A stretch of DNA of 64,000 bases from Agrobacterium pusense (GTDB lineage Bacteria > Pseudomonadota > Alphaproteobacteria > Rhizobiales > Rhizobiaceae): positions 434,001-498,000 of the forward strand of contig NZ_FNBB01000002.1 in NCBI RefSeq assembly GCF_900102105.1. The letters are read 5' to 3'. The number at the start of each line of letters is the position of its first letter. Position 1 is the stretch's first letter. Both the position numbers and the translations under genes were made by a program. The notes beneath the pieces were generated by a model. That model had not been told where the DNA came from. It did not search any database and worked only from the letters and a program-made list of their open reading frames with translations. Of the stretch, positions 53,625-64,000 are shown one piece after another.

Positions 53625-56600
53625 ATGGCTGAAGTCAGGGGTGAAAAGGTCAAGTTCGGCAGGCGCGATATCGTTGCGCTGCACGATCTGCCTTCGGCTC
53701 AGGCCGAGGATCCCATCATCGTGCATTGTCCGCCGCCGCGTTCCATGGCGCGTGCTTTCCTCAAGGTTTTCGCGGCTCTTTTCGTGCTCGCCTTCCTCTC
53801 CCTCGGCGGCATCATTCTTTCCGTCGAGACCGGTTCGATTGACAATGCGCTGTCCAGCCAGGCGCAGCAGGCGCTGGAACGGGCGCTCGGACCGCATTAC
53901 AGCGCGCGAATCGGATCATCGGCGATCAGATTCTCCACCGGACTGCGCCTTGCGCTGGTGGCGGAGGATGTGGATATCGTCGAGAAGGAATCCGGCCAGC
54001 ATCTGAGCAGGGCGCGAGCGATCGGCATGGCGCTCGATCCCCTCGCGCTTCTGGCGGGTCGCGTGTCGGTGGAGAGCCTAGAAGCCGACGGGATGGAGCT
54101 GGATACGGCGCTTTTGCCCAAGGGCAACGGGTTCGATCTTGCCAGCGTCAAGCTCGACGCCGTGCCGCTGCAATTGCAGGAAGCCTTCGGGCAGCTCGAC
54201 AAGCTGGCACAGGCTTTCCTGAGCAGCGGAACCGAGGAAATCGATATTTCCAGCGTCTCCGTTCATCTGCCACCGGGCGAACTGGGAAAGCCGCGCACCA
54301 TCGAAGTGCGGGAACTGTCGCTGACGCCAGACCAGCAGGGCGGCTATTCGCTTGACGGGGAAACGCTGTTCAACGGCGAAATCGCCAGCGTGTCACTCAA
54401 GACCTCAGGTGCGGGCGGCGTGATCGACGGTTTCCAGGCCCGTATCGATGGCTTCGACATTGGCCCGTTTCTGGAAAAATACGATCCGGACGGAAACCTC
54501 CATGAGGGGCTGAATGTCAAGACGGGCATCAACATCGTTGCCCGCCGGGCCAAGGAGGGGCAGGAGCCGCGTCTCGACATCTCTCTCGGCCTCGGTAACG
54601 GCACGCTTCGGATCGGCGGCGAGGCCCAGCCCTTCACGGCCGGCACTGTGAACGCGCGCTACGATTTCGCAAAAAGCACGCTTGTCATCGACAACTCGCG
54701 GGTGGAACTTGGACGTACGATCATTCCGGTCGCCGGCGTAATCAGCGATACGGAGGAGGGTTTTGGTCTGTCCCTCCGCATCGACGATGCGGTTGCTTCG
54801 TCCGAAGCCTCGGGCGAGGCCCCGGTTCCTTTCAGCCTGAAGGCGGACGGTCACTTCACGGCTGCGACGAAGCAACTCGACGTTTCATCGCTTTATGTCA
54901 CGAGCCCACTCGGAGACATGGCGGGATCGCTGAAAATGCGGTTCGGCGAAGGGTCGCCCGAAATCAGCTTCGGCGGACAGATACCGAAGATGGAGGCCAC
55001 GGCAGTCAAGCAGCTCTGGCCTTTCTGGATGGCGCACAAGCCGCGCGACTGGGTGGTTTCCAATCTTTATGGCGGCACGGTCACCAATGGCTCCATCGCA
55101 ATCTTCATCCCGCAGGGCCGGATGTGCGGTCCCGGTTGCCCGCTGGTGCTCGGCGAGAGCGAAATGCAGATTCGTTTCGACATTGACGATACGCGCCTCA
55201 ACACCACCGGCGACATTCCGCCCCTGCGTGATGTCGATGCGCATTTCGATCTCGTAGGCGGGAAGATGGCCGTCGAAATCAAGCGGGCGACGTCCTATTT
55301 CCCGTCCAACCGTTCGCTGGCGCTTGAGAACAGCCGGTTCGTGATTTCCTCGGTTTATGACAAGCCTCTGCTTGGAAATCTCGAACTCAGCGTATCGGGC
55401 TCCGCAGATGCCGTAGCGGAGCTTGCGACACTGAAGCCGATCAATGCGCTCAAGGACACGCAGTTCAAGCCGGAGGATTTCGCCGGCGATGTGCAAGCCA
55501 ATGCGAAACTGACCATCGGCCTGCTTTCCAGCCAGAACCCGCCTCCGCCGGTGTGGACGGCCGATCTCGATCTGAAAAACCTGTCGCTGACGAAACCCTT
55601 CGCCGGCCACAAGGTGACGGCGCTGGACGGCTTCATGACGTTGAACGACCGTCAGCTCCTGCTTCAGGGCAAAGGCCGCGTCGATGACGTGCCGATGGAT
55701 ATCGAGATGACGGAGCCCGTGCGCAAGAACAGCGGTGTGGCTCCCACCCTGTCCCTGAAGGCCACATTGACCGAGACACAGGTTGCCAAACTCGCGCCGG
55801 AGCTGTCCTCGGTTCTCGGTGGCACAACCGTTTTGGAGATCGACGGTGCCGATCCCAAACGCCAGGACGTAAGGCTCGATCTGACCAAGGCGTCGATCAT
55901 TCTTCCGGGGCTTGGCTGGAGCAAGGGCATCGGCATTCCGGCAAAAGCCGCCTTTACCATGGAAGTGGCGGACGGTCGTACCGCAATCACGGATTTTTCC
56001 CTCGATGGCGATGGTTTCGGCGCCGCCGGCGACATTGCCTTCAACAAGAGCGGTCTGATCTCGGCCGATCTCAGCCGCGTGCAGCTTTCGCCCTCCGATA
56101 ATTATGCCGTTTCGTTGGCTGCTTCGAAAAACGGCTATATTATCAATGCTTCCGGAAAATCCGCGGATCTAAGGCCTTTCCTGTCGAAGCTGCGCAGTCC
56201 CGCCGGCGGTGGCGATGGTACGTCTCGTTCGCAGCCATCTCTTTCCATCAAGGCGCAGTTTGACAAGGTCTACGGGTTCAACGATGAGATCCTTGCCAAT
56301 GTCAATTCCGATGTCAGCGTGCGTGACGGCAAGGTGCGCTCCATCGATTTTCGCGGCGTGACCGGCAACGGACAGGCGGTGGTCGCGCAGACCACCAATC
56401 GCGGCGCGACGGGGACTGTGACATTGACCAGCAGCGATGCGGGTTCGCTCGCGCGGTTTGCCAATATCTACAGCCGCATTCGTGGCGGCCTTCTCAACCT
56501 AGCACTGACGACCGCCAATGGCAGCGACTGGAGCGGCTCGCTGGATCTGCGCAATTTCTCGGTGGTCAACGAGGCCAAGTTGCAGGACATCGTCGCAACG

Positions 56601-57008
56601 CCGACGGGCGAGGATGGCAGGAGCCTCAACAATGCGGTCCGCCGCAATATCGATGTCAGTTCGGAGAAATTCCAGCGGGGTTTTGCCCGCGTCGTTTATG
56701 TCAACGGTTCGATCGCGGTGGAAAACGGGGTTGTGCGCGGTGAACAGATCGGCGCAACGTTTCAGGGGCTGCTGAAGGATCAGAATGGCCGCATGGACAT
56801 GACCGGCACCTTCATGCCCGCCTACGGGCTGAACCGGCTGTTCGGCGAGTTGCCCTTTATCGGCATCTTCCTCGGCAACGGCCGCGACCGCGGCCTGCTC
56901 GGCATTACCTTCAAGCTTTCCGGCCAGACGGACCAGCCGAAGCTGACGATCAACCCGCTGTCGCTGATTGCGCCCGGTGTTTTCAGGCAGATTTTCGAGT
57001 TCCAGTAA
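53625..57008 (+). CDS. Large AsmA/YhdP-like protein (DUF3971)
   Basis: An 1127-residue protein starting at ATG 53625. It has a short cytoplasmic N-terminus with VHCPPPRS and one membrane helix (about 45-70, VFAALFVLAFLSLGGIIL). A very long periplasmic part follows, made of alternating beta-rich segments (FSTGLRLALVAEDVDIVEKES, TNGSIAIFIPQG), typical of AsmA-superfamily lipid-transfer bridges. The C-terminal LIAPGVFRQIFEFQ matches the AsmA-like C-region of YhdP relatives. Inferred role: phospholipid movement to the outer membrane. It ends before a hairpin shared with tyrS. Confidence 0.82.
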   Translation: MAEVRGEKVKFGRRDIVALHDLPSAQAEDPIIVHCPPPRSMARAFLKVFAALFVLAFLSLGGIILSVETGSIDNALSSQAQQALERALGPHYSARIGSSAIRFSTGLRLALVAEDVDIVEKESGQHLSRARAIGMALDPLALLAGRVSVESLEADGMELDTALLPKGNGFDLASVKLDAVPLQLQEAFGQLDKLAQAFLSSGTEEIDISSVSVHLPPGELGKPRTIEVRELSLTPDQQGGYSLDGETLFNGEIASVSLKTSGAGGVIDGFQARIDGFDIGPFLEKYDPDGNLHEGLNVKTGINIVARRAKEGQEPRLDISLGLGNGTLRIGGEAQPFTAGTVNARYDFAKSTLVIDNSRVELGRTIIPVAGVISDTEEGFGLSLRIDDAVASSEASGEAPVPFSLKADGHFTAATKQLDVSSLYVTSPLGDMAGSLKMRFGEGSPEISFGGQIPKMEATAVKQLWPFWMAHKPRDWVVSNLYGGTVTNGSIAIFIPQGRMCGPGCPLVLGESEMQIRFDIDDTRLNTTGDIPPLRDVDAHFDLVGGKMAVEIKRATSYFPSNRSLALENSRFVISSVYDKPLLGNLELSVSGSADAVAELATLKPINALKDTQFKPEDFAGDVQANAKLTIGLLSSQNPPPPVWTADLDLKNLSLTKPFAGHKVTALDGFMTLNDRQLLLQGKGRVDDVPMDIEMTEPVRKNSGVAPTLSLKATLTETQVAKLAPELSSVLGGTTVLEIDGADPKRQDVRLDLTKASIILPGLGWSKGIGIPAKAAFTMEVADGRTAITDFSLDGDGFGAAGDIAFNKSGLISADLSRVQLSPSDNYAVSLAASKNGYIINASGKSADLRPFLSKLRSPAGGGDGTSRSQPSLSIKAQFDKVYGFNDEILANVNSDVSVRDGKVRSIDFRGVTGNGQAVVAQTTNRGATGTVTLTSSDAGSLARFANIYSRIRGGLLNLALTTANGSDWSGSLDLRNFSVVNEAKLQDIVATPTGEDGRSLNNAVRRNIDVSSEKFQRGFARVVYVNGSIAVENGVVRGEQIGATFQGLLKDQNGRMDMTGTFMPAYGLNRLFGELPFIGIFLGNGRDRGLLGITFKLSGQTDQPKLTINPLSLIAPGVFRQIFEFQ

Positions 57009-57012
57009 CAAG

Positions 57013-57030
57013 GGCCGCTTTCGCGGCCCT
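57013..57030. terminator. Hairpin between convergent AsmA-like and tyrS genes
   Basis: A perfect 7-bp stem GGGCCGC / GCGGCCC with TTTC loop lies 5 bases after one stop and 24 before the other. No long T-run follows, so termination could be weak or Rho-assisted. Confidence 0.6.
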
Positions 57031-57053
57031 CAATGACAGGTTCGGTGTGGGCG

Positions 57054-58307
57054 TCAGACCGGGCGAACCAGCACGTGCTTCTTCTTGCCTACCGACAGCT
57101 TGATGACGCCGTCGCCGGTCACTTCGCCGGTGCCGATCATCTGGCGCTCGTCGGAAACGCCCTGATCATTGATCTTCACCGCACCGCCCTGAACATGGCG
57201 GCGGGCCTCGCCATTCGAACCGGCGAGACCTGCACGGACGATGAGCGAGAGGACGCCGACGCCAGCTTCAAGTTCGGAGGCCGGAACCTCGATGGAAGGC
57301 AGGTTTTCGGCCAGCGCGCCTTCCTCGAAGGTCTTGCGCGCCGTTTCCGCGGCTTCTTCCGCAGCGGCACGGCCGTGCAGGATCGCGGTTACCTCGGTCG
57401 CCAGGATTTTCTTGGCCTCGTTGATTTCCGATCCACCGAGCGTAGCCAGACGGGCGATCTCTTCCATCGGCAGGGTCGTGAAGAGCTTGGCGAAGCGAAC
57501 GACGTCGGCATCTTCGGTGTTGCGCCAGTATTGCCAGAAATCATAGACCGGCAGCAGGTCCTTGTTCAGCCACACGGCGCCCGAGGCCGACTTGCCCATC
57601 TTCGCACCCGAGGAGGTGGTCAGAAGCGGAGAGGTCAGCGCGTAAAGCTGCGGTGTCCCCATGCGGTGACCCAGGTCGATGCCGTTGATGATGTTGCCCC
57701 ACTGGTCAGAGCCGCCCATCTGCAGGCGGCACCCCGTGCGCTGGTTCAGTTCCACGAAATCGTAGGCCTGCAGGATCATGTAGTTGAATTCGAGGAAGGA
57801 CAGCGACTGCTCGCGGTCGAGGCGCGTCTTCACGCTGTCGAAGGACAGCATGCGGTTGACCGAGAAGTGGCGGCCGACATCGCGCAGGAATTCGAGGTAA
57901 TTCAGACCACGCAGCCAGTCGGCGTTGTTGATCATCAGCGCCGGGTTCTCGGCGCGATCGTAATCGAGGTAATTGGCGAAGACATGCTTGAGCGAGGTGA
58001 TGTTGTCCTCGATCATGTCGACCGTCATCAGCTTGCGCGCCTCTTCCTTGAAGGAGGGGTCACCCACCATGCCGGTGCCGCCGCCCATCAGCGAGATTGG
58101 CTGGTGGCCGGTCTTCTGCATCCAGTGCAGCATCATGATCTGTGTGAGGTGGCCGACATGCAGACTGGAAGCCGTCGGGTCATAGCCGATATAGGCGGTC
58201 ACGGTTTCCTTGGCGAACAGTTCGTCGAGACCTGCCTCATCGGAGATCTGGTGAATGAAGCCGCGCTCATCGAGCGTACGGAGGAAATCGGACTTGAACC
58301 TGGACAT
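57054..58307 (-). CDS. tyrS: Tyrosyl-tRNA synthetase
   Basis: A 417-residue class I synthetase. [20 protein letters not shown] contains the HIGH-type HVGHL (about 50-54). The KMSKS loop is GAKMGKSA (about 239-246), a KMGKS variant. YMILQAYDF and [14 protein letters not shown] bind tyrosine. An S4-like RNA-binding domain ends the protein (about 355-417, [11 protein letters not shown]). The length and form correspond to the type usual in proteobacteria. It is monocistronic and divergent from anmK. Confidence 0.97.
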   Translation of the reverse strand: MSRFKSDFLRTLDERGFIHQISDEAGLDELFAKETVTAYIGYDPTASSLHVGHLTQIMMLHWMQKTGHQPISLMGGGTGMVGDPSFKEEARKLMTVDMIEDNITSLKHVFANYLDYDRAENPALMINNADWLRGLNYLEFLRDVGRHFSVNRMLSFDSVKTRLDREQSLSFLEFNYMILQAYDFVELNQRTGCRLQMGGSDQWGNIINGIDLGHRMGTPQLYALTSPLLTTSSGAKMGKSASGAVWLNKDLLPVYDFWQYWRNTEDADVVRFAKLFTTLPMEEIARLATLGGSEINEAKKILATEVTAILHGRAAAEEAAETARKTFEEGALAENLPSIEVPASELEAGVGVLSLIVRAGLAGSNGEARRHVQGGAVKINDQGVSDERQMIGTGEVTGDGVIKLSVGKKKHVLVRPV

Positions 58308-58456
58308 AACCTTTTACTTTCTGGTTTGATCTGTGCGGCCATCGAAAACCGATGACCGTGGCGGCTTTATCATTGTTTTTTGAAATGTGCACCCGTTTCG
58401 GCCATGAATGTCGGGATTCGAGGCAAGAATGATTCGAGATTGCAGGGGAGCGGAAG

Positions 58457-59578
58457 GTGGGCGAGGTCAAAACGGCAATCGGACTGATGAGCGGCACATC
58501 GATGGACGGCATCGATATCGCGCTTCTGCGCACCGATGGCGAGAGCGTGGTGCGGCATGGGCCGAGCGGTTATTTTCCCTACGATCCCGGCCTGCGGGCC
58601 ATCTGGCAGAAGGCGCTGACGACAGCCAAATCCATTCGCGAGCGTCGCGAGCGCCCCGGCGATCTTGATGAGGCCGAGCGCAAGCTGACGCTTGCCCATG
58701 CGGCGGCGGTGAAATCCTTTCTCCACCGTCACCGGCTTCAGTCCGGCGACATCGATGTCATCGGTTTTCATGGCCAGACGGTATTGCACCGGCCGGATGA
58801 GGCGCTGACGGTCCAGATCGGTGACGGACCTTTGCTGGCTGAAGAAACCGGTATCGATGTTGTTTACGATATGCGCGCCAACGATATGGTGCATGGCGGG
58901 CAGGGAGCGCCGCTCATTCCCGCCTATCACATGGCGCTGTCTGCCAATCTGCCTGACGGGTTCGAAACGCCTGCCGTTTTCGTCAATATCGGCGGCATTT
59001 CCAACCTGACATATATCGGCGAGGGCGGACAGCTTGCTGCTTTCGATAGTGGCCCCGGCAATATGCTGATTGATCAGTGGATCGAGGCGCATACCGGCAA
59101 GGCTTTCGACAAGGGCGGCAAGACGGCGGCGGGCGGCAGCGTCGTCGCGTCGCTGGTGGCGCGTTATATGGAAAGCCCGTTCTTTTCCGGTAATATTCGC
59201 CGTTCGCTGGATCGTGGCGATTTTGCGCCCCCGGAAAAGGGTGAGGTCTCGCTGGCCGATGGTGCACGGACTTTGGCGCATCTAACGGGGGCCGCCATTC
59301 TGAAGTCGGCAAGCTATCTGCCGGAGGCGGCGAAGACCTATGTGGTCTGTGGTGGCGGTCGGCTCAATCCGGTGATCATGGCGGAGTTTGCAGAACTTGC
59401 CGCCAAGGTCGGTGCGCGGGTGATTGCGGCTGAAGAGGCGGGGTTCGATGGCGGCGCGATGGAGGCGGAGGCCTGGGCCTATCTGGCCGTTCGGTCGCTG
59501 AAGGGGCTGCCGCTGACCTATCCCGGTACGACGGGGGTGAAGGAGCCGGTGACGGGTGGGGTTTTGGTGCGCTCGTGA
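58457..59578 (+). CDS. anmK: Anhydro-N-acetylmuramic acid kinase
   Basis: A 373-residue sugar kinase/Hsp70-fold enzyme that opens and phosphorylates anhydro-MurNAc in cell wall recycling. The start is GTG 58457 with GGGGAG upstream. [16 protein letters not shown] (about 8-23) binds ATP phosphate; [38 protein letters not shown] and [12 protein letters not shown] are family signatures. It has no coupled recycling gene nearby. Dispersed repeats follow its stop. Confidence 0.95.
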   Translation: MGEVKTAIGLMSGTSMDGIDIALLRTDGESVVRHGPSGYFPYDPGLRAIWQKALTTAKSIRERRERPGDLDEAERKLTLAHAAAVKSFLHRHRLQSGDIDVIGFHGQTVLHRPDEALTVQIGDGPLLAEETGIDVVYDMRANDMVHGGQGAPLIPAYHMALSANLPDGFETPAVFVNIGGISNLTYIGEGGQLAAFDSGPGNMLIDQWIEAHTGKAFDKGGKTAAGGSVVASLVARYMESPFFSGNIRRSLDRGDFAPPEKGEVSLADGARTLAHLTGAAILKSASYLPEAAKTYVVCGGGRLNPVIMAEFAELAAKVGARVIAAEEAGFDGGAMEAEAWAYLAVRSLKGLPLTYPGTTGVKEPVTGGVLVRS

Positions 59579-59598
59579 AAGCTGGCGGGTGGGGCTTA

Positions 59599-59753
59599 CC
59601 CCCCTCTGCCCTGCCGGGCATCTCCCCCACAAGGAGGGAGATCAGCTAGACGCCTGCTCCTCGCCTGAAACTCTACCGTTGAATACGGCCGAAAGGTCGC
59701 CGCGATTCGATCTCCCCACCTGTGGGGGAGATGCCCGGCAGGGCAGAGGGGGG
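59599..59753. repeat. Dispersed palindromic repeat, family A copy 2
   Basis: The left arm (59599-59643: CCCCCTCTGCCCTGCCGGGC and onward) and right arm (59709-59753, its inverse) are nearly perfect inverted repeats of about 45 bases, separated by 65 bases. The arms carry CTCCCCCAC / GTGGGGGAG ends. This is a better-preserved relative of the 3608-3725 element. It lies between convergent anmK and a hydrolase gene. Confidence 0.85.
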
Positions 59754-59805
59754 TAAACCCCATCCGCCGTCTATAACGATATGACGCGTAATTAAACGCC
59801 CCAAA

Positions 59806-60483
59806 TCACCGAATACGCTTGGCAGCCGGTTCCGGCACAAGCTCGCCGTTCAGGCGACGGTCGAGATAGTCCTCGCATTCGCCCATCAGCTCATCCACCT
59901 TGCCGTTGAAGAAGTGGTTGGCGCCGGGGACGGTGCGGTGGGTGATGAGAATGCCCTTCTGCGTCTTCAGCTTTTCGACCAGGCCGTTGACGTCCTTTTC
60001 GGGCGCGACCTTGTCGGAATCGCCGTTGATGATGAGGCCAGAAGACGGGCAGGGCGCAAGGAAGGAGAAGTCGTAGGTGTTCGGCTGCGGGGCAATCGAC
60101 ATGAAACCTTCGATTTCCGGGCGGCGCATCAGAAGCTGCATGCCGATCCAGGCGCCGAAGGAGTAACCCGCCACCCAACAGCTCTTGGAATCCGGATGCA
60201 GGCTCTGCACCCAGTCGAGCGCCGAGGCGGCATCGGAGAGCTCGCCCGCACCGTGGTCAAACTCGCCCTGGCTGCGGCCGATGGAGCGGAAGTTGAACCG
60301 GAGCGTCGTGAAGCCGCGCTTCTGGAAAAGATAGAAGAGCTGATAGACGATCTGGTTGTTCATCGTGCCGCCGAACTGCGGGTGCGGATGAAGGATGATC
60401 GCGATCGGCGCGCTCTTTTCCTTGGAGGGTTGATAACGGCCTTCGAGGCGACCCGCAGGGCCGTTAAAGATGACTTCGGGCAT
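59806..60483 (-). CDS. Alpha/beta hydrolase (COG2945-like)
   Basis: A 225-residue cytoplasmic hydrolase. AIILHPHPQFGGTMNNQIVY (about 28-47), TLRFNFRSIGRSQGEFD, VAGYSFGAWIGMQLL (nucleophile Ser in GYSFG, about 106-110), NGDSDKVAPEKD (acid) and PGANHFFNGKVDEL (His) make a complete triad. The family hydrolyses esters or acts on small acyl compounds; the substrate is unknown. It is divergent from the suf operon, so 60484-60694 holds both promoters and an ICE-like iron box. Confidence 0.9.
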   Translation of the reverse strand: MPEVIFNGPAGRLEGRYQPSKEKSAPIAIILHPHPQFGGTMNNQIVYQLFYLFQKRGFTTLRFNFRSIGRSQGEFDHGAGELSDAASALDWVQSLHPDSKSCWVAGYSFGAWIGMQLLMRRPEIEGFMSIAPQPNTYDFSFLAPCPSSGLIINGDSDKVAPEKDVNGLVEKLKTQKGILITHRTVPGANHFFNGKVDELMGECEDYLDRRLNGELVPEPAAKRIR

Positions 60484-60571
60484 TGGTACTCCGGTCGTGT
60501 TTTTTCATTCTCCAACCGCATTCTTCCGATGAGAAGACTTGACGAACTCTGTCATCTTTTCTAGAACGCAG

Positions 60572-60588
60572 TTTAGAATAATTCGAAA
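60572..60588 (+). promoter_or_regulatory. ICE-like Irr box upstream of the suf operon
   Basis: TTTAGAA-TAA-TTCGAAA differs at one base from the iron control element TTTAGAA-N3-TTCTAAA bound by Irr in Rhizobiales. It lies about 107 bases before sufS2. A second palindrome, TTCTAGAA, is 6 bases to the left (60559-60566). Irr would link Fe-S assembly to iron/heme status; RirA or IscR sites were not clearly seen. Confidence 0.65.
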
Positions 60589-60694
60589 CTTTGCGTGTGC
60601 TAAAGCACTCGGGTGGTGTCATAAGGCAAGCGCAACTGTAATTTCAAGAAAAATGCGTTTTCGCGCATTGAAGATTGGATGAAGCCTTTCGGCG

Positions 60695-61864
60695 ATGACG
60701 GTTTTGACGCGCACATATATGGACTGGAACGCCACGGCGCCGCTTCTGCCGGCCGTGCGGGAGGTGCTTGTGTCTGCGCTTGATCTTGCCGGCAATCCGT
60801 CTTCCGTCCACCGGGAAGGGCGTGCCGCCCGCGCGGCCGTCGAGACGGCTCGCCGGGAGGTTGCGGCGCTTGGCGGCGCTGAGCCGGCGCATGTGACCTT
60901 TACCAGCGGTGCGACGGAAGCGGCCAATCTGGTGCTTGCGCCGGAATTCAGGATGGGACGCAGCCCGGTTCGGGTAAGCCGGCTCTATGTTTCCGCCATC
61001 GAGCATCCCGCATTCCGCGAAGGTGGCCGTTTCGAAAAGAGTGACGTAACGGAAGTTCCCGTTACGTCAGCGGGTGTCCTTGATCTTGCCGCGCTTGAAG
61101 CGTTGCTGTCTTCGCATGACAGGTCGTCCGGGCTGCCGATGGTCGCCTGCATGCTGGTGAATAACGAGACCGGCATCCTTCAGCATGTGGCGGAAGCGGC
61201 GCGGCTGGTTCATGCGGCGGGCGGCCTGATGGTTGTCGACGCTGTTCAGGCTGCCGGCCGCGTGCCGCTCGATATCAACGCGCTCGATGCGGATTTCCTT
61301 GTGATTTCGTCTCACAAGCTCGGTGGCCCGAAGGGTGCCGGCGCTCTTATCTCGCGCGGCGAGGTGATGATGCCGAAGCCGCTGATCCATGGTGGCGGCC
61401 AGGAAAAGGGTCATCGTTCGGGTACGGAAAATACCCTGTCGGTCATCGGTTTCGGTGCCGCTGCGGCTTTTGCCTCCCGGAATGTCGAGGTTGAGGCGAC
61501 GCGTCTTTCCGCGCTGCGGGCGCGGCTGGAAAACGGTATGCGCGTGAACGCGCCTGATGTAATCATCCACGGTGACGATGTCACGCGCGTCGCCAATACC
61601 ACGTTTTTCACGCTTCCGGGCCTGAAGGCCGAGACCGGGCAGATCGCCTTCGATATAGAAGGTATCGCACTGTCGGCAGGGTCGGCCTGCTCATCGGGCA
61701 AGGTGGGCGAAAGCCATGTCTTGACCGCGATGGGGCGCGATCCCAAGCTCGGCGCGCTCCGGATTTCGATTGGCCACGCGACTGACGAGGCGGACATTGA
61801 ACGGACGCTCGCGGCGTTTGCGAAAATTGCCGGACGGCGCAAGCTTTCCGGTCAGGCCGCGTAA
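60695..61864 (+). CDS. sufS2: Cysteine desulfurase (NifS/IscS-like), first gene of the suf operon
   Basis: A 389-residue PLP enzyme releasing sulfur from cysteine for Fe-S clusters. YMDWNATAPLLPAV opens the fold; VISSHKLGGPKGAG (Lys about 208) binds PLP; LSAGSACSSGKVGESHVL carries the active Cys on the long mobile loop, so it is class I (IscS/NifS type) and not the SufS class. Its place before sufB matches the Agrobacterium sufS2BCDS1XA operon as I recall it. The symbol is given on that basis. sufB starts 199 bases later. Confidence 0.92.
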   Translation: MTVLTRTYMDWNATAPLLPAVREVLVSALDLAGNPSSVHREGRAARAAVETARREVAALGGAEPAHVTFTSGATEAANLVLAPEFRMGRSPVRVSRLYVSAIEHPAFREGGRFEKSDVTEVPVTSAGVLDLAALEALLSSHDRSSGLPMVACMLVNNETGILQHVAEAARLVHAAGGLMVVDAVQAAGRVPLDINALDADFLVISSHKLGGPKGAGALISRGEVMMPKPLIHGGGQEKGHRSGTENTLSVIGFGAAAAFASRNVEVEATRLSALRARLENGMRVNAPDVIIHGDDVTRVANTTFFTLPGLKAETGQIAFDIEGIALSAGSACSSGKVGESHVLTAMGRDPKLGALRISIGHATDEADIERTLAAFAKIAGRRKLSGQAA

Positions 61865-62062
61865 AATGCGGCAAAGAATTGCGGATTAGCAATTTTCCGC
61901 TTGCCGGGATGTGTGAAAAGCGCCATCCCGCACCTACATGGGTATAAGCTCTGCCCCGGCTGACGGCTCGGAGCGATTTGCCCGAAGATGAATAAGGCGG
62001 CTTTCCGCCTTGATACGTTGACAAGCCACCGGACCTTGGCTCCGGCGAGATTGGAGAACGAC

Positions 62063-63532
<1,470 letters not shown>

Positions 63533-63543
63533 CTCCTTGCTCG

Positions 63544-63637
63544 ACATCATCCTCGGGCCTAACCCGAGGATCTACGGCCTTGGCCTGAGCAGAGACAACC
63601 CACTTCCCGGATCCTCGGGTCAAGCCCGAGGATGACA
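63544..63637. repeat. Dispersed palindromic repeat, family C copy 2, inside the suf operon
   Basis: CATCATCCTCGGGCC at the left and AGCCCGAGGATGACAG at the right are inverted, with inner AACCCGAGGATC / GATCCTCGGGT. It lies in the 182-base gap between sufB and sufC. Confidence 0.8.
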
Positions 63638-63714
63638 GATGAGAGATTTGAGACAAGCCCTGATGGGGCGCACGAGGCGGTCCTTGAAACCGCACCATGA
63701 ACAGGAACAATACC

Positions 63715-64000
63715 ATGCTTGAAATCATCGACCTGCACGCGAAGATCGCCGATACCGAAACCGAGATCATCAAGGGTCTCAACCTGAAGGTTGCCGCTGG
63801 TGAAGTTGCGGCCATCATGGGCCCGAACGGTTCCGGCAAGTCGACGCTGTCCTACATCCTGTCGGGCCGTGAGGACTATGAAGTCACCTCCGGTGACATT
63901 CTCTATAACGGCGAAAGCATTCTGGAGCTGGACGCTGCCGAGCGTGCGGCCAAGGGCATTTTCCTTGCCTTCCAGTATCCGGTCGAAATTCCGGGCGTCG
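63715..64000 (+). CDS. sufC: Fe-S cluster assembly ATPase SufC (partial, runs off window end)
   Basis: ATG 63715 opens a frame to the window end; 95 residues are visible. [21 protein letters not shown] is the SufC start; Walker [12 protein letters not shown] (about 35-45) and the Q-loop [12 protein letters not shown] (about 84-95) are intact. SufC is an ABC-type ATPase that powers SufB/SufD conformational change. The signature motif and Walker B lie outside the window. Confidence 0.95.
   Translation, partial: MLEIIDLHAKIADTETEIIKGLNLKVAAGEVAAIMGPNGSGKSTLSYILSGREDYEVTSGDILYNGESILELDAAERAAKGIFLAFQYPVEIPGV

Overview
The window looks like part of the main circular chromosome of an Agrobacterium (Rhizobiaceae, Alphaproteobacteria). 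The basis is GC-rich coding with rhizobial product sequences (RecA, AlaS, Icd, SufB), an Usg protein, the separate PurS/PurQ/PurL subunits, DUF1127-type small proteins, rhizobial dispersed intergenic palindromes, a TTG-N11-CAA recA operator and a suf operon that starts with an extra cysteine desulfurase. From memory, the order histidine kinase - nuclease - UDG - Lrp ... psuG-psuK - recA - alaS resembles the A. fabrum C58 chromosome; this was not checked against a database.

Layout. 1-5 kb: N-terminus of a membrane histidine kinase (probably PdhS2), a secreted-type SNase nuclease overlapping a uracil-DNA glycosylase, an Lrp regulator, an orphan sulfonate-type binding protein, a TPR-methyltransferase and Usg. 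5-10 kb: a polar amino acid ABC importer (binding protein plus two permeases, no ATPase) with a terminator hairpin inside the operon, then a long OmpA-type protein with a Pro/Glu/Ala/Lys/Arg-rich linker. 10-20 kb: psuK-psuG (pseudouridine breakdown), recA with its SOS operator, alaS, a glutathione transferase and icd. 20-26 kb: trmJ-murI, a 31-codon small ORF, a DUF1127-like protein, LysE and EamA exporters and a HerA-like ATPase. 26-34 kb: a TerC protein, rpsD, glsA, ttcA, two tandem inositol-monophosphatase genes, an MFS exporter and the monothiol glutaredoxin. 34-46 kb: purine synthesis (purL, purQ, purS, purC, purB, all on the minus strand) with bolA, interrupted by a PagL-like enzyme, a MocR regulator divergent from a DUF1127 gene, a lipoprotein and small hydrolases; then rpe. 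46-60 kb: a Liv-type binding protein, an AT-rich gap holding a candidate small RNA, a Nudix protein, a DEAD-box helicase, an M23 peptidase, a DUF455 protein, a one-cysteine Bcp, a large AsmA/YhdP-like protein, tyrS and anmK. 60-64 kb: the start of the suf Fe-S assembly operon (sufS2, sufB, sufC; cut by the window end) behind an Irr/ICE-like iron box.

Most of the window is ordinary core chromosome. I see no prophage, insertion sequence, CRISPR array, tRNA or rRNA gene. The less explained signals lie between genes: a candidate sRNA (about 48194-48334), a 31-codon ORF (21856-21951), an intra-operon terminator in the amino acid importer, repeated TTGTAT-type motifs between the MocR and DUF1127 genes, and several families of dispersed palindromic repeats. 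One repeat family is present in three copies of exactly 114 bp, and another family sits between sufB and sufC.
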